A stretch of DNA of 64,000 nt from Microbulbifer marinus. GTDB lineage: Bacteria; Pseudomonadota; Gammaproteobacteria; Pseudomonadales; Cellvibrionaceae. This document shows, piece by piece, positions 1-8,724 of the stretch (positions within the stretch are counted from its first letter, which is position 1; each line of letters opens with the position of its first letter). Below the pieces are notes generated by a model that ran no database searches, was not told the origin of the DNA, and saw only the letters and a program-made list of their open reading frames with translations. The position numbers and the translations under genes are program-made. The stretch is from positions 174,561 to 238,560 of the forward strand of contig NZ_FNQO01000004.1 in the NCBI RefSeq assembly GCF_900107725.1, read 5' to 3'.

Positions 1-302
1 ATCGGATTCAAGCACGAGCCAGACCAATCTACACAACAAAGTGAGCCTAAATATCTCGCCCGACCCGTGATGCGGCAACAGCTTACCACCGGATCACCCT
101 GTAGGAGGTCAATCATACCGAAATAATATATCGCTGATTTGATTGCAGCGACCGTCTCCGACGGGCATTACCGGCGAAAAACCACTTTATGCTTGACCAA
201 ACCTTACAGCAGCTGTATTTTAATTGTTAGTGAGGACTAACAACTACTTTGCTAACACGTTGGCCGGCTCATCGGCCACCGTGTAGCTAGCAACAATAAT
301 AG
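1..302. other. left-edge stretch without a recognisable gene
   Basis: No reading frame here looks coding on either strand. The only structure seen is a perfect inverted repeat with 8-base arms and a 4-base loop (224-231 and 236-243, TTGTTAGT/ACTAACAA), which could be an operator or a decayed terminator. Confidence 0.4.
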
Positions 303-398
303 AAATACCTGCAGGGCCAGCCGCCGACCGGCGAACTGTCCCAGCATGAAGTGGCCGAGGTGTATATGAGCCAGATACGACGCTATACCAAATCGTAA
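303..398 (+). pseudogene. 3' tail of a broken gene, family not recognised
   Basis: An open frame of 31 codons ends at TAA 396-398 and is closed upstream by TAG at 300-302; the other two plus-strand frames are also closed nearby. The peptide (…GELSQHEVAEVYMSQIRRYTKS) has normal protein composition, and its stop is followed 27 bases later by a strong intrinsic terminator. The simplest reading is the surviving C-terminus of a gene whose 5' part was deleted or scrambled. I do not recognise the family. A short intact peptide is less likely because there is no start codon with a ribosome binding site. Confidence 0.45.
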
Positions 399-424
399 CA
401 CGCGCTTTTTCGTGGAACGTTTGT

Positions 425-456
425 GCCAGCGTCTGACTGTCAGCGCTGGCTTTTTT
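425..456 (+). terminator. intrinsic terminator of the broken gene tail
   Basis: Stem GCCAGCG (425-431) pairs with CGCTGGC (444-450), with an inner CTGA/TCAG stem, followed by six T at 451-456. It lies just downstream of the TAA at 396-398. Confidence 0.85.
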
Positions 457-663
457 ATGCTTTAAAGCTATTCCTATTTTTAGTGCGGCCCAGTGCACAT
501 TGTCTGGCCGGCATTTGCTGCGACCATCCCGCCCCGCTCAATTTCAACATACTTCGCCTGCATTCATTACCGATACTCATAAAGTGAGTCGGTTACATGC
601 CGTTCCCGGCGCGCATCCATTACGTGACAGAATTACGTGCACAAACGGCGATTTACCGCAAAG

Positions 664-691
664 CAAAAAAAAACCGGGGACAAGTCCCCGG
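664..691 (-). terminator. intrinsic terminator of the TonB-dependent receptor gene
   Basis: CCGGGGAC (674-681) and GTCCCCGG (684-691) form the stem. Read on the minus strand it runs into a long T tract (complement of the A run 664-673). It lies about 30 bases beyond the receptor stop codon. Confidence 0.85.
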
Positions 692-719
692 CAAAGTCAA
701 AAGCGACTACAACACAACA

Positions 720-2915
720 TCAGAAGAAATAGTATTTAGCGGTAATGCCAAAGCTCCGGGGCTCCTGGGAATACCCCACTTGTCTGCCGAGGAAGTCCGG
801 GAAGCCGTAAATTTTCGCATCCTCATCGGTCAGGTTTCTGCCCCAGAGTGCCACTTCCCAGACTCCGGCCTGGTCGGCCAGGCCTATGCGGCCGTTCAGG
901 CTACCGTGGCTTTCATTGAGCGCCTTGGGGTCGGCCAGCTGGGAAAAAGACTGGTCTTCCCAAGCATAATCCAGCTGCGTGAACAGATCCCTGTCGCCCA
1001 GCGGGATGGTATAGGTCGCCATCGCGTTGTACTGCCACTTCGGCGACTGCGGCAGTTTAGAACCGGCAATCGGCTCAAACAGCGTCAATCCGCGCCGTTC
1101 TTTCGTGCCCGGCCCCTTGGTGATTTCGGTATCGAGATACGATGCACCGGCGAAGATATCCAGTCGCTCGGTTGGACGCCAGGTGATGTCAATTTCGGCA
1201 CCGGACATCTCGGATTCCGGCACGTTCATCAGGGTCTGCGACAGATCGTCCAGCACGACCAGGCTTTGACGATTTTTGTAGTCGGTATGGAAGGTAGCGG
1301 CATTGAGCTGCATGGTATTGTCCAGCAGGGTCGCCTTGATACCGAGCTCATAACTGATCAGCTCCTCATCGTCGACATAGCCCAGCGCGCCCGGCTGCGT
1401 GACCGCAAAGCCGTAGTGACGGCCGCCCTTGTAACCGCTAGCCACCGAGGTATACAGCAGCAGATTGTCGGTGGGTGTGTAGTCCAGTGCCAGCCGGCCA
1501 CTCACATTGTCGGATCGATTGGACTCCGACACGCTATCGAGAACGGTGCCGGTCGGCGCGAAGGCAAAAGCGCCGATGCCACTCAGGCCAGCGTCGAGAA
1601 TGTTGTGTGGATCAATATCGGTGTTATCGGTTACTGAACCCTCGTAGTCGATCTTATCGTCGGAGTAGCGTACGCCGGCGGTCAGCTTGAACTCGTCACT
1701 GAGCTGGGTTTCGGTGTGCAGATAGGCACCCAGCGACTGAGTCCGCTGCTCTGACGCCGTATCGATCGCACCCGAGGCTGTACCCAGCGGGGCGCCCACG
1801 AACAGATCTACGGTGTTGCGCAGCAGCACCGCGGTAGCACCACTGTATTCCTCTTGTGATGCAGTCAGGCCGGCAATCCAGCTCAGGTTGCCATCGCTAT
1901 TCGAGGTAAGGCGAAACTCCTGGGAAGTCTGGTTCACCTGTGCATCGGGGGTGTTGTCATTGAGTTCCAGCACGTCGCCATCGACATTGTCGAAAACACT
2001 GCGATCGTATTTGTCATAGGCGGTGACCGAGGTCAACGTAAAGGCATCGAAATCAATGTTGGCGATAATGGATCCGCCGGCGCCCTTCTCATCCCGCTGC
2101 GGCAGGCGCGATATACTCACATGGCGTCGATCGGTTTCCGGGATCCCGGTGTTCAGCGGGCTTTCGGAAATGGAATCGTCGTTGGAGCCATGGATATTGA
2201 ACAAAATATCGCTGTTGTCGGTAGGCTGCCAGGCCAGCAGGGCGCGGAAGGATTGCTTTTCATCCTTTTGCAGATCCTGCCCGGTATGGATGTCCTTCTG
2301 AATACCCTTGTTCTGATCGATCACGTTAACGGCGATACGGCCCTGTACATTATCCGCGACCGCGCCACTGACTACGCCGGTAGTCTCTACGCGGCTCAAG
2401 CTATCGTAGCTGGTGGAAATCGAAGCCTCGAAATCCTCGGTCGGCTTGCGCGATACGACCGTGATTGCACCGCCAGTGGTGTTGCGCCCGTACAGCGTGC
2501 CCTGCGGGCCTTTCAGTACCTCGATACGTTCCACATCAAACATCTGGCCATTCAGGAATGCGGGCGAGGATGCATAGACATCATCCACGTAGACGCCGAC
2601 ACCGGATGAGTTGTTCAGGTTGAAGTCCTCCAGGCCAACGCCGCGGATAGCGAATACCGGCGCACCACCGGACACCGCGTTGGCGGTGTTCAAGCCCGGC
2701 GTCTGCATCGCGATATCCTTGGCCGTCGACATGCCCAGCCTTTCAGCCTGGTCGCCGGTGAATGCACTCACGGCGACACCGATGTCGTTCATGCTTTGCG
2801 CGCGTTTCTGGGCCGTTACGGTAACTTCCTCAAGGGCCCAATCAGAAGCCAGTGCCTGACCTGAAAACATTGCAGATACGGATACCGCAAGTGCTAGTGA
2901 TTTTTTTGTAAACAT
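720..2915 (-). CDS. TonB-dependent outer-membrane receptor
   Basis: A 731-residue outer-membrane receptor that would import a ligand using energy from TonB-ExbBD. It has a signal peptide (residues 1-23, cleavage after ALA). A TonB-box-like stretch (EEVTVTAQKR) follows, then a plug domain (about 45-160) with the usual RGVG and RIEVLKGPQGTLYGRN motifs. The rest is a C-terminal beta-barrel ending in an aromatic residue (…KYYFF), as needed for barrel assembly. The ATG start is preceded by a GGAGGAG ribosome binding site. Length and motifs match the TonB receptors often annotated for siderophores or small organic ligands; the ligand cannot be read from sequence. It stands alone, with a TetR gene upstream on the same strand and a catabolic island beyond, so a role in uptake of that island's substrate is possible but unproven. 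Confidence 0.93.
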   Translation of the reverse strand: MFTKKSLALAVSVSAMFSGQALASDWALEEVTVTAQKRAQSMNDIGVAVSAFTGDQAERLGMSTAKDIAMQTPGLNTANAVSGGAPVFAIRGVGLEDFNLNNSSGVGVYVDDVYASSPAFLNGQMFDVERIEVLKGPQGTLYGRNTTGGAITVVSRKPTEDFEASISTSYDSLSRVETTGVVSGAVADNVQGRIAVNVIDQNKGIQKDIHTGQDLQKDEKQSFRALLAWQPTDNSDILFNIHGSNDDSISESPLNTGIPETDRRHVSISRLPQRDEKGAGGSIIANIDFDAFTLTSVTAYDKYDRSVFDNVDGDVLELNDNTPDAQVNQTSQEFRLTSNSDGNLSWIAGLTASQEEYSGATAVLLRNTVDLFVGAPLGTASGAIDTASEQRTQSLGAYLHTETQLSDEFKLTAGVRYSDDKIDYEGSVTDNTDIDPHNILDAGLSGIGAFAFAPTGTVLDSVSESNRSDNVSGRLALDYTPTDNLLLYTSVASGYKGGRHYGFAVTQPGALGYVDDEELISYELGIKATLLDNTMQLNAATFHTDYKNRQSLVVLDDLSQTLMNVPESEMSGAEIDITWRPTERLDIFAGASYLDTEITKGPGTKERRGLTLFEPIAGSKLPQSPKWQYNAMATYTIPLGDRDLFTQLDYAWEDQSFSQLADPKALNESHGSLNGRIGLADQAGVWEVALWGRNLTDEDAKIYGFPDFLGRQVGYSQEPRSFGITAKYYFF

Positions 2916-3791
2916 CGTTGTTCTCCTCCGAAATTTCTCTACCGGCTTATTTTTTATGTATCGCTGATGCTAAAAATTTCGCGTGCCAGTTATTAATCTT
3001 ATCTACGGGTGCGCCTCGTGAGCGCCCAATATCTCTACTGGTAAAATGCCAATCGATTGCCGCATGATCGGATTCGCGGACAAATGACTGTCCTCTTACC
3101 TTCCTTCACTTAAACGCACATTCCGCTTTGCTGTTTCGCGTCCGGCGCTTTCGCACAACCGGATGACAACGGCGCGAATGACAAACATCGAGTAAGTAGA
3201 CGCCGAACTGACTTACTATCGTGATGGGTTCACGGCGGCCTTCTCTGTTCAAATTTCACTCAAATCTAACCAAAAAGTACACCCCGTGTAAATATCGTGT
3301 GCGAGTATTTTTATGGCGGGAAAAATATTCCCTAAAATCAATAAGTTATCGATGAGTGAAGTGCCTCGACAGAGCGGATTTGGCGCGTTTTGATGCGATC
3401 GGCGAGCTAGAGAGCTACACGGGAGCGGCAACACCTGAATAAATGACCGAATTGCGATACGTGGCCGCGCTTGCCGTCGCATTCAAACAACCGTTTGAAT
3501 GCGGCGCGAATCTAGCAGATGGGCCGTTGCAGGGATCTGTGTCGGGGCAGGTGAACAGGTGGGTTGGGCAGCAAGTTTTCTGAAAGAAATTTTGCCGCAG
3601 CGGAAGGTATTCATAATTGCACTGACAGAATGCGCAGCGGAACCCGGTCGCAATCGCGGAAATAACAGTACCCGGGAATATGGGCGATGGTCAGACTATT
3701 CCCCGCTGCTTCTCAAATCGGTGCGGCATATCCAACTACAGAGCTGGCGGTGGTGCCCCGCCGGGAAGAAGAGCGGTACAGGAAGGCGGGG
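2916..3791. other. long non-coding stretch upstream of the TonB receptor gene
   Basis: No convincing gene. Open frames on either strand lack ribosome binding sites and normal protein composition. It probably holds the receptor promoter and regulatory sites, including the palindrome at 3478-3503. Confidence 0.6.
3478..3503. promoter_or_regulatory. perfect palindrome, possible TetR-family operator
   Basis: Arms CGCATTCAAAC (3478-3488) and GTTTGAATGCG (3493-3503) are perfectly complementary around a 4-base centre. The core CAAAC-N4-GTTTG matches the operator form known for PsrA-type TetR repressors. A TetR gene ends about 290 bases away and the TonB receptor start lies about 560 bases downstream on the minus strand. 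There is no T tract, so a terminator is unlikely. Confidence 0.5.
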
Positions 3792-4451
3792 TCAGTCCCG
3801 CTTTTCAATGCCTTTGATCAGCGCATCGACGCATACTGCGAACAGCTCGTGCAGCTTTTCCGGTGTGGCACTTTCCTCGCTGAGATAGAGCCAGCGTCGC
3901 ACCGAATCGATGCGCAGAGTGTCATACAACCGGCAGACTTCCGCCGCGGAGATATCGCTGCGCACCAACCCCTGGGATTGGGCCAACGCCACGCGCTTTT
4001 GTCGATGCGCGCGCACCGCCGCATGCAGCGCAGGGTCGAATTCGTCCGAGCCCTCGTCGAGCTTGTAAATGTAGTCGAAGAAGTCGGTATGCTGCATCGC
4101 CATCTTCCAGATACGGCGATGGCCGATAATCCACTCAATAGTCTGCGATGCATCAGTCGGCACTATGGCGGAGCGACAATCAACAATCGGGCTGTCCTCG
4201 AATGACCAAAAGCCGATCGTCAGCAACCAGTCCATTATAAATTCGGACAGAAACTGCGACTTGTTCTGAAAATAATTAAAGAACGTCTTCTGACTGACAT
4301 TCGCCAGCTCGACGATCTGCTCGACCGTGACATCGGCGAACTCATTTTCGCTGAACAGTCGTTCCGCAACCTTCAGCAGGTCCTGCCGCGTTCGCAGTTT
4401 CTTGCGCTCGCGGAGACCTGCGGGCTTGGCTTGTTGCACTGCAGTAGGCAT
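3792..4451 (-). CDS. TetR/AcrR-family transcriptional regulator
   Basis: A 219-residue one-component repressor-type regulator. Residues about 15-62 form the TetR helix-turn-helix (RERKKLRTRQDLLKVAERLF…, with the recognition helix around VSQKTFFNYF). The remainder is an all-helical ligand-binding and dimerisation domain without recognisable sequence features. Length is normal for the family. The ribosome binding site is weak. The ligand is unknown. Candidate targets are its own gene, the neighbouring TonB receptor (a CAAAC-N4-GTTTG palindrome lies between them) and the now-broken MFS transporter on its upstream side. TetR genes commonly sit beside the transporter they control. Confidence 0.9.
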   Translation of the reverse strand: MPTAVQQAKPAGLRERKKLRTRQDLLKVAERLFSENEFADVTVEQIVELANVSQKTFFNYFQNKSQFLSEFIMDWLLTIGFWSFEDSPIVDCRSAIVPTDASQTIEWIIGHRRIWKMAMQHTDFFDYIYKLDEGSDEFDPALHAAVRAHRQKRVALAQSQGLVRSDISAAEVCRLYDTLRIDSVRRWLYLSEESATPEKLHELFAVCVDALIKGIEKRD

Positions 4452-4484
4452 TGAAATAATGATTCGACTTATTGTTGTGACAAA

Positions 4485-4781
4485 TTATCTGGCTTGACCC
4501 GGGTTCAGCGCTCGGCAGACTCCAGGTCGGATTCGATCGTCCGGCTCGCCCGCCAGAAGTGCCGGGCCGATCGTATGCAGGATCAGCAGGAAGACCGCAC
4601 CGGCCACCGCATGCATCCGCAGGGATACCAGCCCCTGCTCGAGTGCGAGCACCGGCGCGAGGTAGACGTTTTGTACCATGAACGGGATGAACAGGCTAGC
4701 AATGCTGAGGTGCACCGAGGTCGCACCCTAGGGAAATGCAAAGGACAGCATCGACCAGGCAATCGCGCGCGCTGGGTTCTG
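4485..4781 (-). pseudogene. remnant of an MFS transporter (Spinster-like), C-terminal part only
   Basis: Translation on the minus strand gives a hydrophobic stretch, …AIAWSMLSFAFP, then a TAG stop at 4728-4730. In the same frame follows HLSIASLFIPFMVQNVYLAP, then VLALEQGLVSLRMHAVAGAV and FLLILHTIG. This matches the penultimate region of Spinster-like MFS permeases, where a family-typical pattern is APxLALxQxLVPPRMRA followed by a Leu/Ile-rich helix and NLIGLGLGP. Here the GLGLGP segment is deleted, and the tail reads better after a frameshift (…IESDLESAER then stop). One in-frame stop, a small deletion and a probable frameshift, with the N-terminal eleven or so helices missing, make it a dead gene. 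It lies next to the TetR gene that may once have controlled it. Confidence 0.65.
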
Positions 4782-5017
4782 CCATACCCCTGCCTGCCGA
4801 TAAGGTCGGCCATCATGAGATGCTTAACGGTGGTGCCGGGGTATCAGCGTAACGTATGGGAAACGTCCGCGAATCGCCTAGAACAGCGGGCACTCAGTGC
4901 CGACCACGGCTCGGGCCCGGTCACAATTGACGATACGCCCCTTCTACACGGCGCCGCTGCATTCGAACCGCTCAGGTGTAACGGCCATGTAGTAAAAATT
5001 GGAAGGGCAAGGTAAGT

Positions 5018-5039
5018 CCGGCGTCGATGAAGACGCCGG
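5018..5039 (-). terminator. hairpin after the EutC-type gene, possible terminator
   Basis: CCGGCGTC (5018-5025) and GACGCCGG (5032-5039) are perfectly complementary around a 6-base loop, about 65 bases beyond the minus-strand stop at 5106. No T run follows directly, so termination is uncertain. The rest of 4786-5105 shows nothing recognisable. Confidence 0.35.
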
Positions 5040-5105
5040 CAGTACGGCAGTTGCGCCGAGAATAACCGCCCGCGCTTCAGCCAAACCCGTTCGGGCAAGG
5101 TTCCA

Positions 5106-6098
5106 TCAGCTGGCGATACTGGTGCCGATGCCCATGTGCGCTGCGCGCTGATCGGCGAGATTCGCGATCGCCGTATCCTGCACCCCCATACCGGTCAGAT
5201 CGCAGATGGTGATCGACTCTGCGGCAGGGCGCCCGCCGGTCCCGCGCGCAATGATTTCGCCGAGCTCCGGAAATTGCGCGCTATCCGCTACCACCCCGCT
5301 GGCGATCGCATGGCGCAACTCGCCCTGAGCTGCCGATTGCTGGCGCCGATCGACGGCAAACACATCGGCCCGCAGCACACATTCGGCCTCGAGCTCGACC
5401 TTGTCGCTCTGGTCGGAGCCCATGGCAATGACATGCTGCCCTGGCTGCAGCCACTCGGCCTTGATAATCGGCTCTTTCGACGGTGTCGTCGTCACGACAA
5501 TATCGGCACCGGCGACGGCCTGCTCCCGGTCGGTGGTCGCTGCGACCGGAATATTCAGTTCGTCGCTGAGCTCGCGCGCGACCGCTTCGGTCCGCTGCTG
5601 ATCGCGGCCGCAAATGATCGCGCGGATAATCGGTCGTACCAGACAGATCGCCTTCAACTGCAGCCGGGCCTGGACTCCGGTGCCGATCACGGCGACGCTC
5701 GCCGCATCTTCACGGGCCATGTGGCGCGCCGAAACCGCACCCGCGGCGGCGGTTCGGACATCGGTCAGGTAGCCGTTATCCAGCAGCAGCCCCTGCACAA
5801 TTCCGGTCAGGCTCGAGTGCACCACCATCAGTCCGGTACTGCTAGGCAAGCCCAGTTTGTAGTTGTTGAAGAACCCGGGGGAAATCTTTATCGCGAACGA
5901 ATCAAACTTCGGATTGTAGGCGGTCTTGATGCAGACATCGCCATTCTGCTCCGCGACGGGCAGCGACAGGATCGGCGGCATCACCACCTTGTCGGTCACC
6001 AGCGAGCGAAAGGCTTCCTCCACACATTCAATCGCATCCAGGTCCAGGGGCACGGCCTGGCGCAGTTCAGTTTCGGTCAGGATTTTGATCGTCGGCAT
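5106..6098 (-). CDS. ornithine cyclodeaminase/mu-crystallin family protein, EutC type (probable iminosuccinate reductase-like)
   Basis: A 330-residue NAD(P)-binding protein of the ornithine cyclodeaminase family. It has the family N-terminal domain (about 1-110), then a Rossmann segment around VAVIGTGVQARLQLKA and the downstream VVTTTPSKEPI motif. The C-terminal CDLTGMGVQDTAIA is typical. It resembles EutC of hydroxyectoine degradation clusters more than true ornithine cyclodeaminases. Relatives in the beta-hydroxyaspartate cycle (BhcD) reduce iminosuccinate to aspartate. The start was set at the ATG at 6098 because AGGAA lies just upstream; a frame extension of 12 codons upstream lacks a site. 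It is the promoter-distal gene of the minus-strand catabolic block; its likely partner EutB is encoded at 14,675-15,694. The substrate assignment is inference. Confidence 0.75.
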   Translation of the reverse strand: MPTIKILTETELRQAVPLDLDAIECVEEAFRSLVTDKVVMPPILSLPVAEQNGDVCIKTAYNPKFDSFAIKISPGFFNNYKLGLPSSTGLMVVHSSLTGIVQGLLLDNGYLTDVRTAAAGAVSARHMAREDAASVAVIGTGVQARLQLKAICLVRPIIRAIICGRDQQRTEAVARELSDELNIPVAATTDREQAVAGADIVVTTTPSKEPIIKAEWLQPGQHVIAMGSDQSDKVELEAECVLRADVFAVDRRQQSAAQGELRHAIASGVVADSAQFPELGEIIARGTGGRPAAESITICDLTGMGVQDTAIANLADQRAAHMGIGTSIAS

Positions 6099-6337
6099 GG
6101 GAGAATTTCCTAAAAATCGGTCCTGTGAGACCACAATAGCGTTAACGGGTGTTCCGGTTGCTGAGTGCAGTAGGGCCTGCGCGGCTGTGGCCAGGAAGCG
6201 AAGCGGCGCACCAGTGCCCGCACACCTTTACTACGCGAATGGAACTGGTTGCAGGCAGGTTAGCACCGGATCGAAACGCGTATATATATGCAACGATCAA
6301 AGCTAAATTGCAGGTATCGCTAAGTAATCATCGGCGC

Positions 6338-7246
6338 TCAGCTCTGCCCCTGACATGCGGCGTAGCGGTCGAGGTAGCGATCCAGCAAGCCGGCGATGAG
6401 CAGCCCGAGCATCACCAATACGCAAGCCAGCAGTTTGTCGCCGCCGAATGGCTCGGCGAATACGAAGTGGGAGATGGTGATGCCGAATACCGGCACTACC
6501 AGCGACAGCGGCGCTACCTGCGACAGTTCATAGCGATGGATAAGGCGGTTCCATACGTAGTAACTGTAGAGCGTCGCCAGATAGGAAGAAATCAGCAGAT
6601 AGGCACAGACGATCGCCAGGGTTTTCGCCTCTGCAACCGGCACCAGCGGCACGCCGCCGAACTGCAGATAGCCGAGCGCGAATAGCGGCAGCGGCGATAT
6701 CAGGCTGGACCAGGCCAGAAAGGATAAGTGACGACGCGGTGCGGCGGCCTTTACCAGGCTGTTGGCCACCCCCATAAAGAAAGCGCCCGCTATCACCAGT
6801 GCGACACCTTCGGCGGTGACAGACCCGTCCTGCAACCGGGACAAAATGCCGAGACCGATAGCAGCCACTAACAAACCGATCATTTTCCCGGGTGTGGGCC
6901 TTTCGGCAAACAGCACGATACCGAATACGGCACTAAACAGCGCACTGGTCTGCAAGACAATCGAACTGACACCGGGCGCGGAACCGGATTGCACTCCCCA
7001 GTTGACCAGCCCCCAGGTACCGATACCAAAACACAGGCCGTAGGCCACTACCCAGATTGGCGACACATCCGGGCGCGGCACGAAGAAAATCAGCGGCAGT
7101 GCACAGAGCAGGAAGCGGATTCCCGACAGCGTGAACGGGTCAAACCAGGTGAGGCAAACCTTGATCAGGCTGAAATTCAGCCCCCACAGGAACGTGACCC
7201 CCAGCGCCCTCGCCAGATCCATCGGCGCCAGGGGAATACCATTCAC
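6338..7246 (-). CDS. EamA/DMT-superfamily permease
   Basis: A 302-residue inner-membrane protein with about ten predicted hydrophobic helices in two EamA repeats (about 10-138 and 150-290). The second repeat includes the family-typical SSYLATLYSYYVWNRLIHRY region and a short positively charged tail. DMT carriers usually export amino acids or related metabolites, sometimes import them. It starts only 15 bases after the stop of the aminotransferase gene, so it is almost surely in that operon and may move the substrate or an amino-acid product or intermediate of the pathway. The ribosome binding site is weak, suggesting translational coupling. Confidence 0.88.
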   Translation of the reverse strand: MNGIPLAPMDLARALGVTFLWGLNFSLIKVCLTWFDPFTLSGIRFLLCALPLIFFVPRPDVSPIWVVAYGLCFGIGTWGLVNWGVQSGSAPGVSSIVLQTSALFSAVFGIVLFAERPTPGKMIGLLVAAIGLGILSRLQDGSVTAEGVALVIAGAFFMGVANSLVKAAAPRRHLSFLAWSSLISPLPLFALGYLQFGGVPLVPVAEAKTLAIVCAYLLISSYLATLYSYYVWNRLIHRYELSQVAPLSLVVPVFGITISHFVFAEPFGGDKLLACVLVMLGLLIAGLLDRYLDRYAACQGQS

Positions 7247-7261
7247 AGCGCTACCACGGTA

Positions 7262-8677
7262 TCAACCCTTCCAGGCGCCTTCCTTGAACAGCTGGTCCAT
7301 CACTTCGTTGACGGACTGCTCGGCGATGGCAACGATCTCGTCGACCTCATCCTTGGTTGTCACCATCGGCGGCGCAAAGCCCAGCGTATCCTGGTGCGGC
7401 ATAGCGCGCGCGATCATGCCGTTCTTGAGTGCCTGCGCGGAGATGCGCGGCCCGACCTTCAGATCGGGGGCAAAGCGCTGCCTTGCATCCTTGTCCGCGA
7501 CAAATTCAATCGCGCCCAACAGCGCCACGCCGCGGTATTCGCCGACCAGCGGGTGATTGTCGAAGGCTTCGTGCATTTTCGCCTGGAAGTACTCACCGAC
7601 CACATTGGTGTTGGTAATGAGGTCCTCTTTCTCGATGATATCCAGGTTGGCCAGGGCCGCGGCGGCACCCAGAGCGTGGCCCGAGTAGGTCCAGCCGTGG
7701 CCGATCGGACCATACTTGTCGGTGCCGTCCTCGAGTACCGACCAGACCTTTTCACCGACGATGGAACCGGACAGCGGCAGGTAGCCGGAGGTCAGTCCTT
7801 TGGCGACGGTCATGATATCCGGCTTGATGCCGTAGCGATCGGAGCCGAAGTTATGGCCCACGCGACCGAAACCACATACCACCTCATCGGCAATCAACAG
7901 GATGTCGTACTTCGCCAGCACCGCCTGGATCTCTTCCCAGTAGCCTTCCGGCGGCGGCACGATACCGCCGGTGCCCAGCACCGGCTCACCAATAAAGGCC
8001 GCTATCGTCTCCGGGTTCTCCTCCAGAATCTTGCGCTCCAGTTGGTCGGCGCAGAAACGCGAGAACTCGCGCTCGCTCATGCCCGCCTCTGCCTCCCAGT
8101 AGAAGTGCGGCGCGACGGTGTGCTTGATGTCGTCCATCGGCAGGTTGAAACTGGTGTGGAATGCCGGCAGTCCGGTCATGGAGCCGGTCATAATGCCGGA
8201 ACCGTGATAGCCGCGCATACGGGAAATAATCTTGCGCTTGCGCGGCTGATTCTTCACGTTCCAGTAGTGCCACACGAGCTTGATATTCGTCTCGTTGGCG
8301 TCGGAACCTGACATGCCGTAGTAGATCTTGCTCATGCCTTCCGGTGCCATTTCGATCACGCGGCGTGACAGTTCAATCAGCGGCTGGTTCGAGTGGCCCA
8401 CGTAAGTGTGGTAGTAGGCCAGCTTCTTCGCCTGCTCGTGGATCGCATCGGCAATTTCCGTGCGGCCGTATCCAACGTTCACACAGTAGAGACCGGCGAA
8501 CGCATCGATGGTGGATACACCCTTGGTATCGGTGATGCGAATACCACTGCCGCTGTCGATGATGCGCGGCGAACCGAGTTCGCCACTGGCGTGGTGCTTC
8601 AGAGGCGTCGACGCGTGAAAAATCGTGCGGCGATCCAATTCTTCCAGGCTGAGGCTGGGATCAAACTTCTTACTCAT
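7262..8677 (-). CDS. class III aminotransferase (omega-transaminase; DoeD/SpuC-like)
   Basis: A 471-residue PLP enzyme of fold type I that moves an amino group from a terminal amine to pyruvate or 2-oxoglutarate. Visible class III features are DAFAGLYCVNVGYGR near the N-terminus, the GSDANETN phosphate-binding region, RGYHGSGI, the LLIADEVVCGFGR aspartate motif, and the PLP-binding lysine in TVAKGLTSGYLPL. Family members act on putrescine, beta-alanine, taurine or diaminobutyrate (DoeD). The next upstream gene is an aldehyde dehydrogenase 47 bases away, a pairing that converts an amine to an aldehyde and then to an acid. A good CAGGAG site precedes the ATG. In an ectoine-type pathway it would deaminate (hydroxy)diaminobutyrate to the semialdehyde; that is inferred from context. 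Confidence 0.88.
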   Translation of the reverse strand: MSKKFDPSLSLEELDRRTIFHASTPLKHHASGELGSPRIIDSGSGIRITDTKGVSTIDAFAGLYCVNVGYGRTEIADAIHEQAKKLAYYHTYVGHSNQPLIELSRRVIEMAPEGMSKIYYGMSGSDANETNIKLVWHYWNVKNQPRKRKIISRMRGYHGSGIMTGSMTGLPAFHTSFNLPMDDIKHTVAPHFYWEAEAGMSEREFSRFCADQLERKILEENPETIAAFIGEPVLGTGGIVPPPEGYWEEIQAVLAKYDILLIADEVVCGFGRVGHNFGSDRYGIKPDIMTVAKGLTSGYLPLSGSIVGEKVWSVLEDGTDKYGPIGHGWTYSGHALGAAAALANLDIIEKEDLITNTNVVGEYFQAKMHEAFDNHPLVGEYRGVALLGAIEFVADKDARQRFAPDLKVGPRISAQALKNGMIARAMPHQDTLGFAPPMVTTKDEVDEIVAIAEQSVNEVMDQLFKEGAWKG

Positions 8678-8724
8678 AATCTGGCTCCTGAACAGGATGA
8701 AAATCTAACTGGAACGGGCCGCTG

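Noticed and set aside
244..498. 84-residue minus-strand frame at the left edge
   Set aside because: It is antisense to the gene tail and its terminator and contains the terminator stem as codons.
597..1637. Open frame on the plus strand opposite the TonB receptor gene
   Set aside because: Composition is that of an antisense shadow and it runs through the receptor's terminator.
3249..3482. 77-residue minus-strand frame between TetR and TonB genes
   Set aside because: No ribosome binding site, atypical residue mix, and it ends at the operator-like palindrome.
3499..3888. 129-residue plus-strand frame overlapping the end of the TetR gene
   Set aside because: It overlaps a clear TetR gene in antisense and has no family features.
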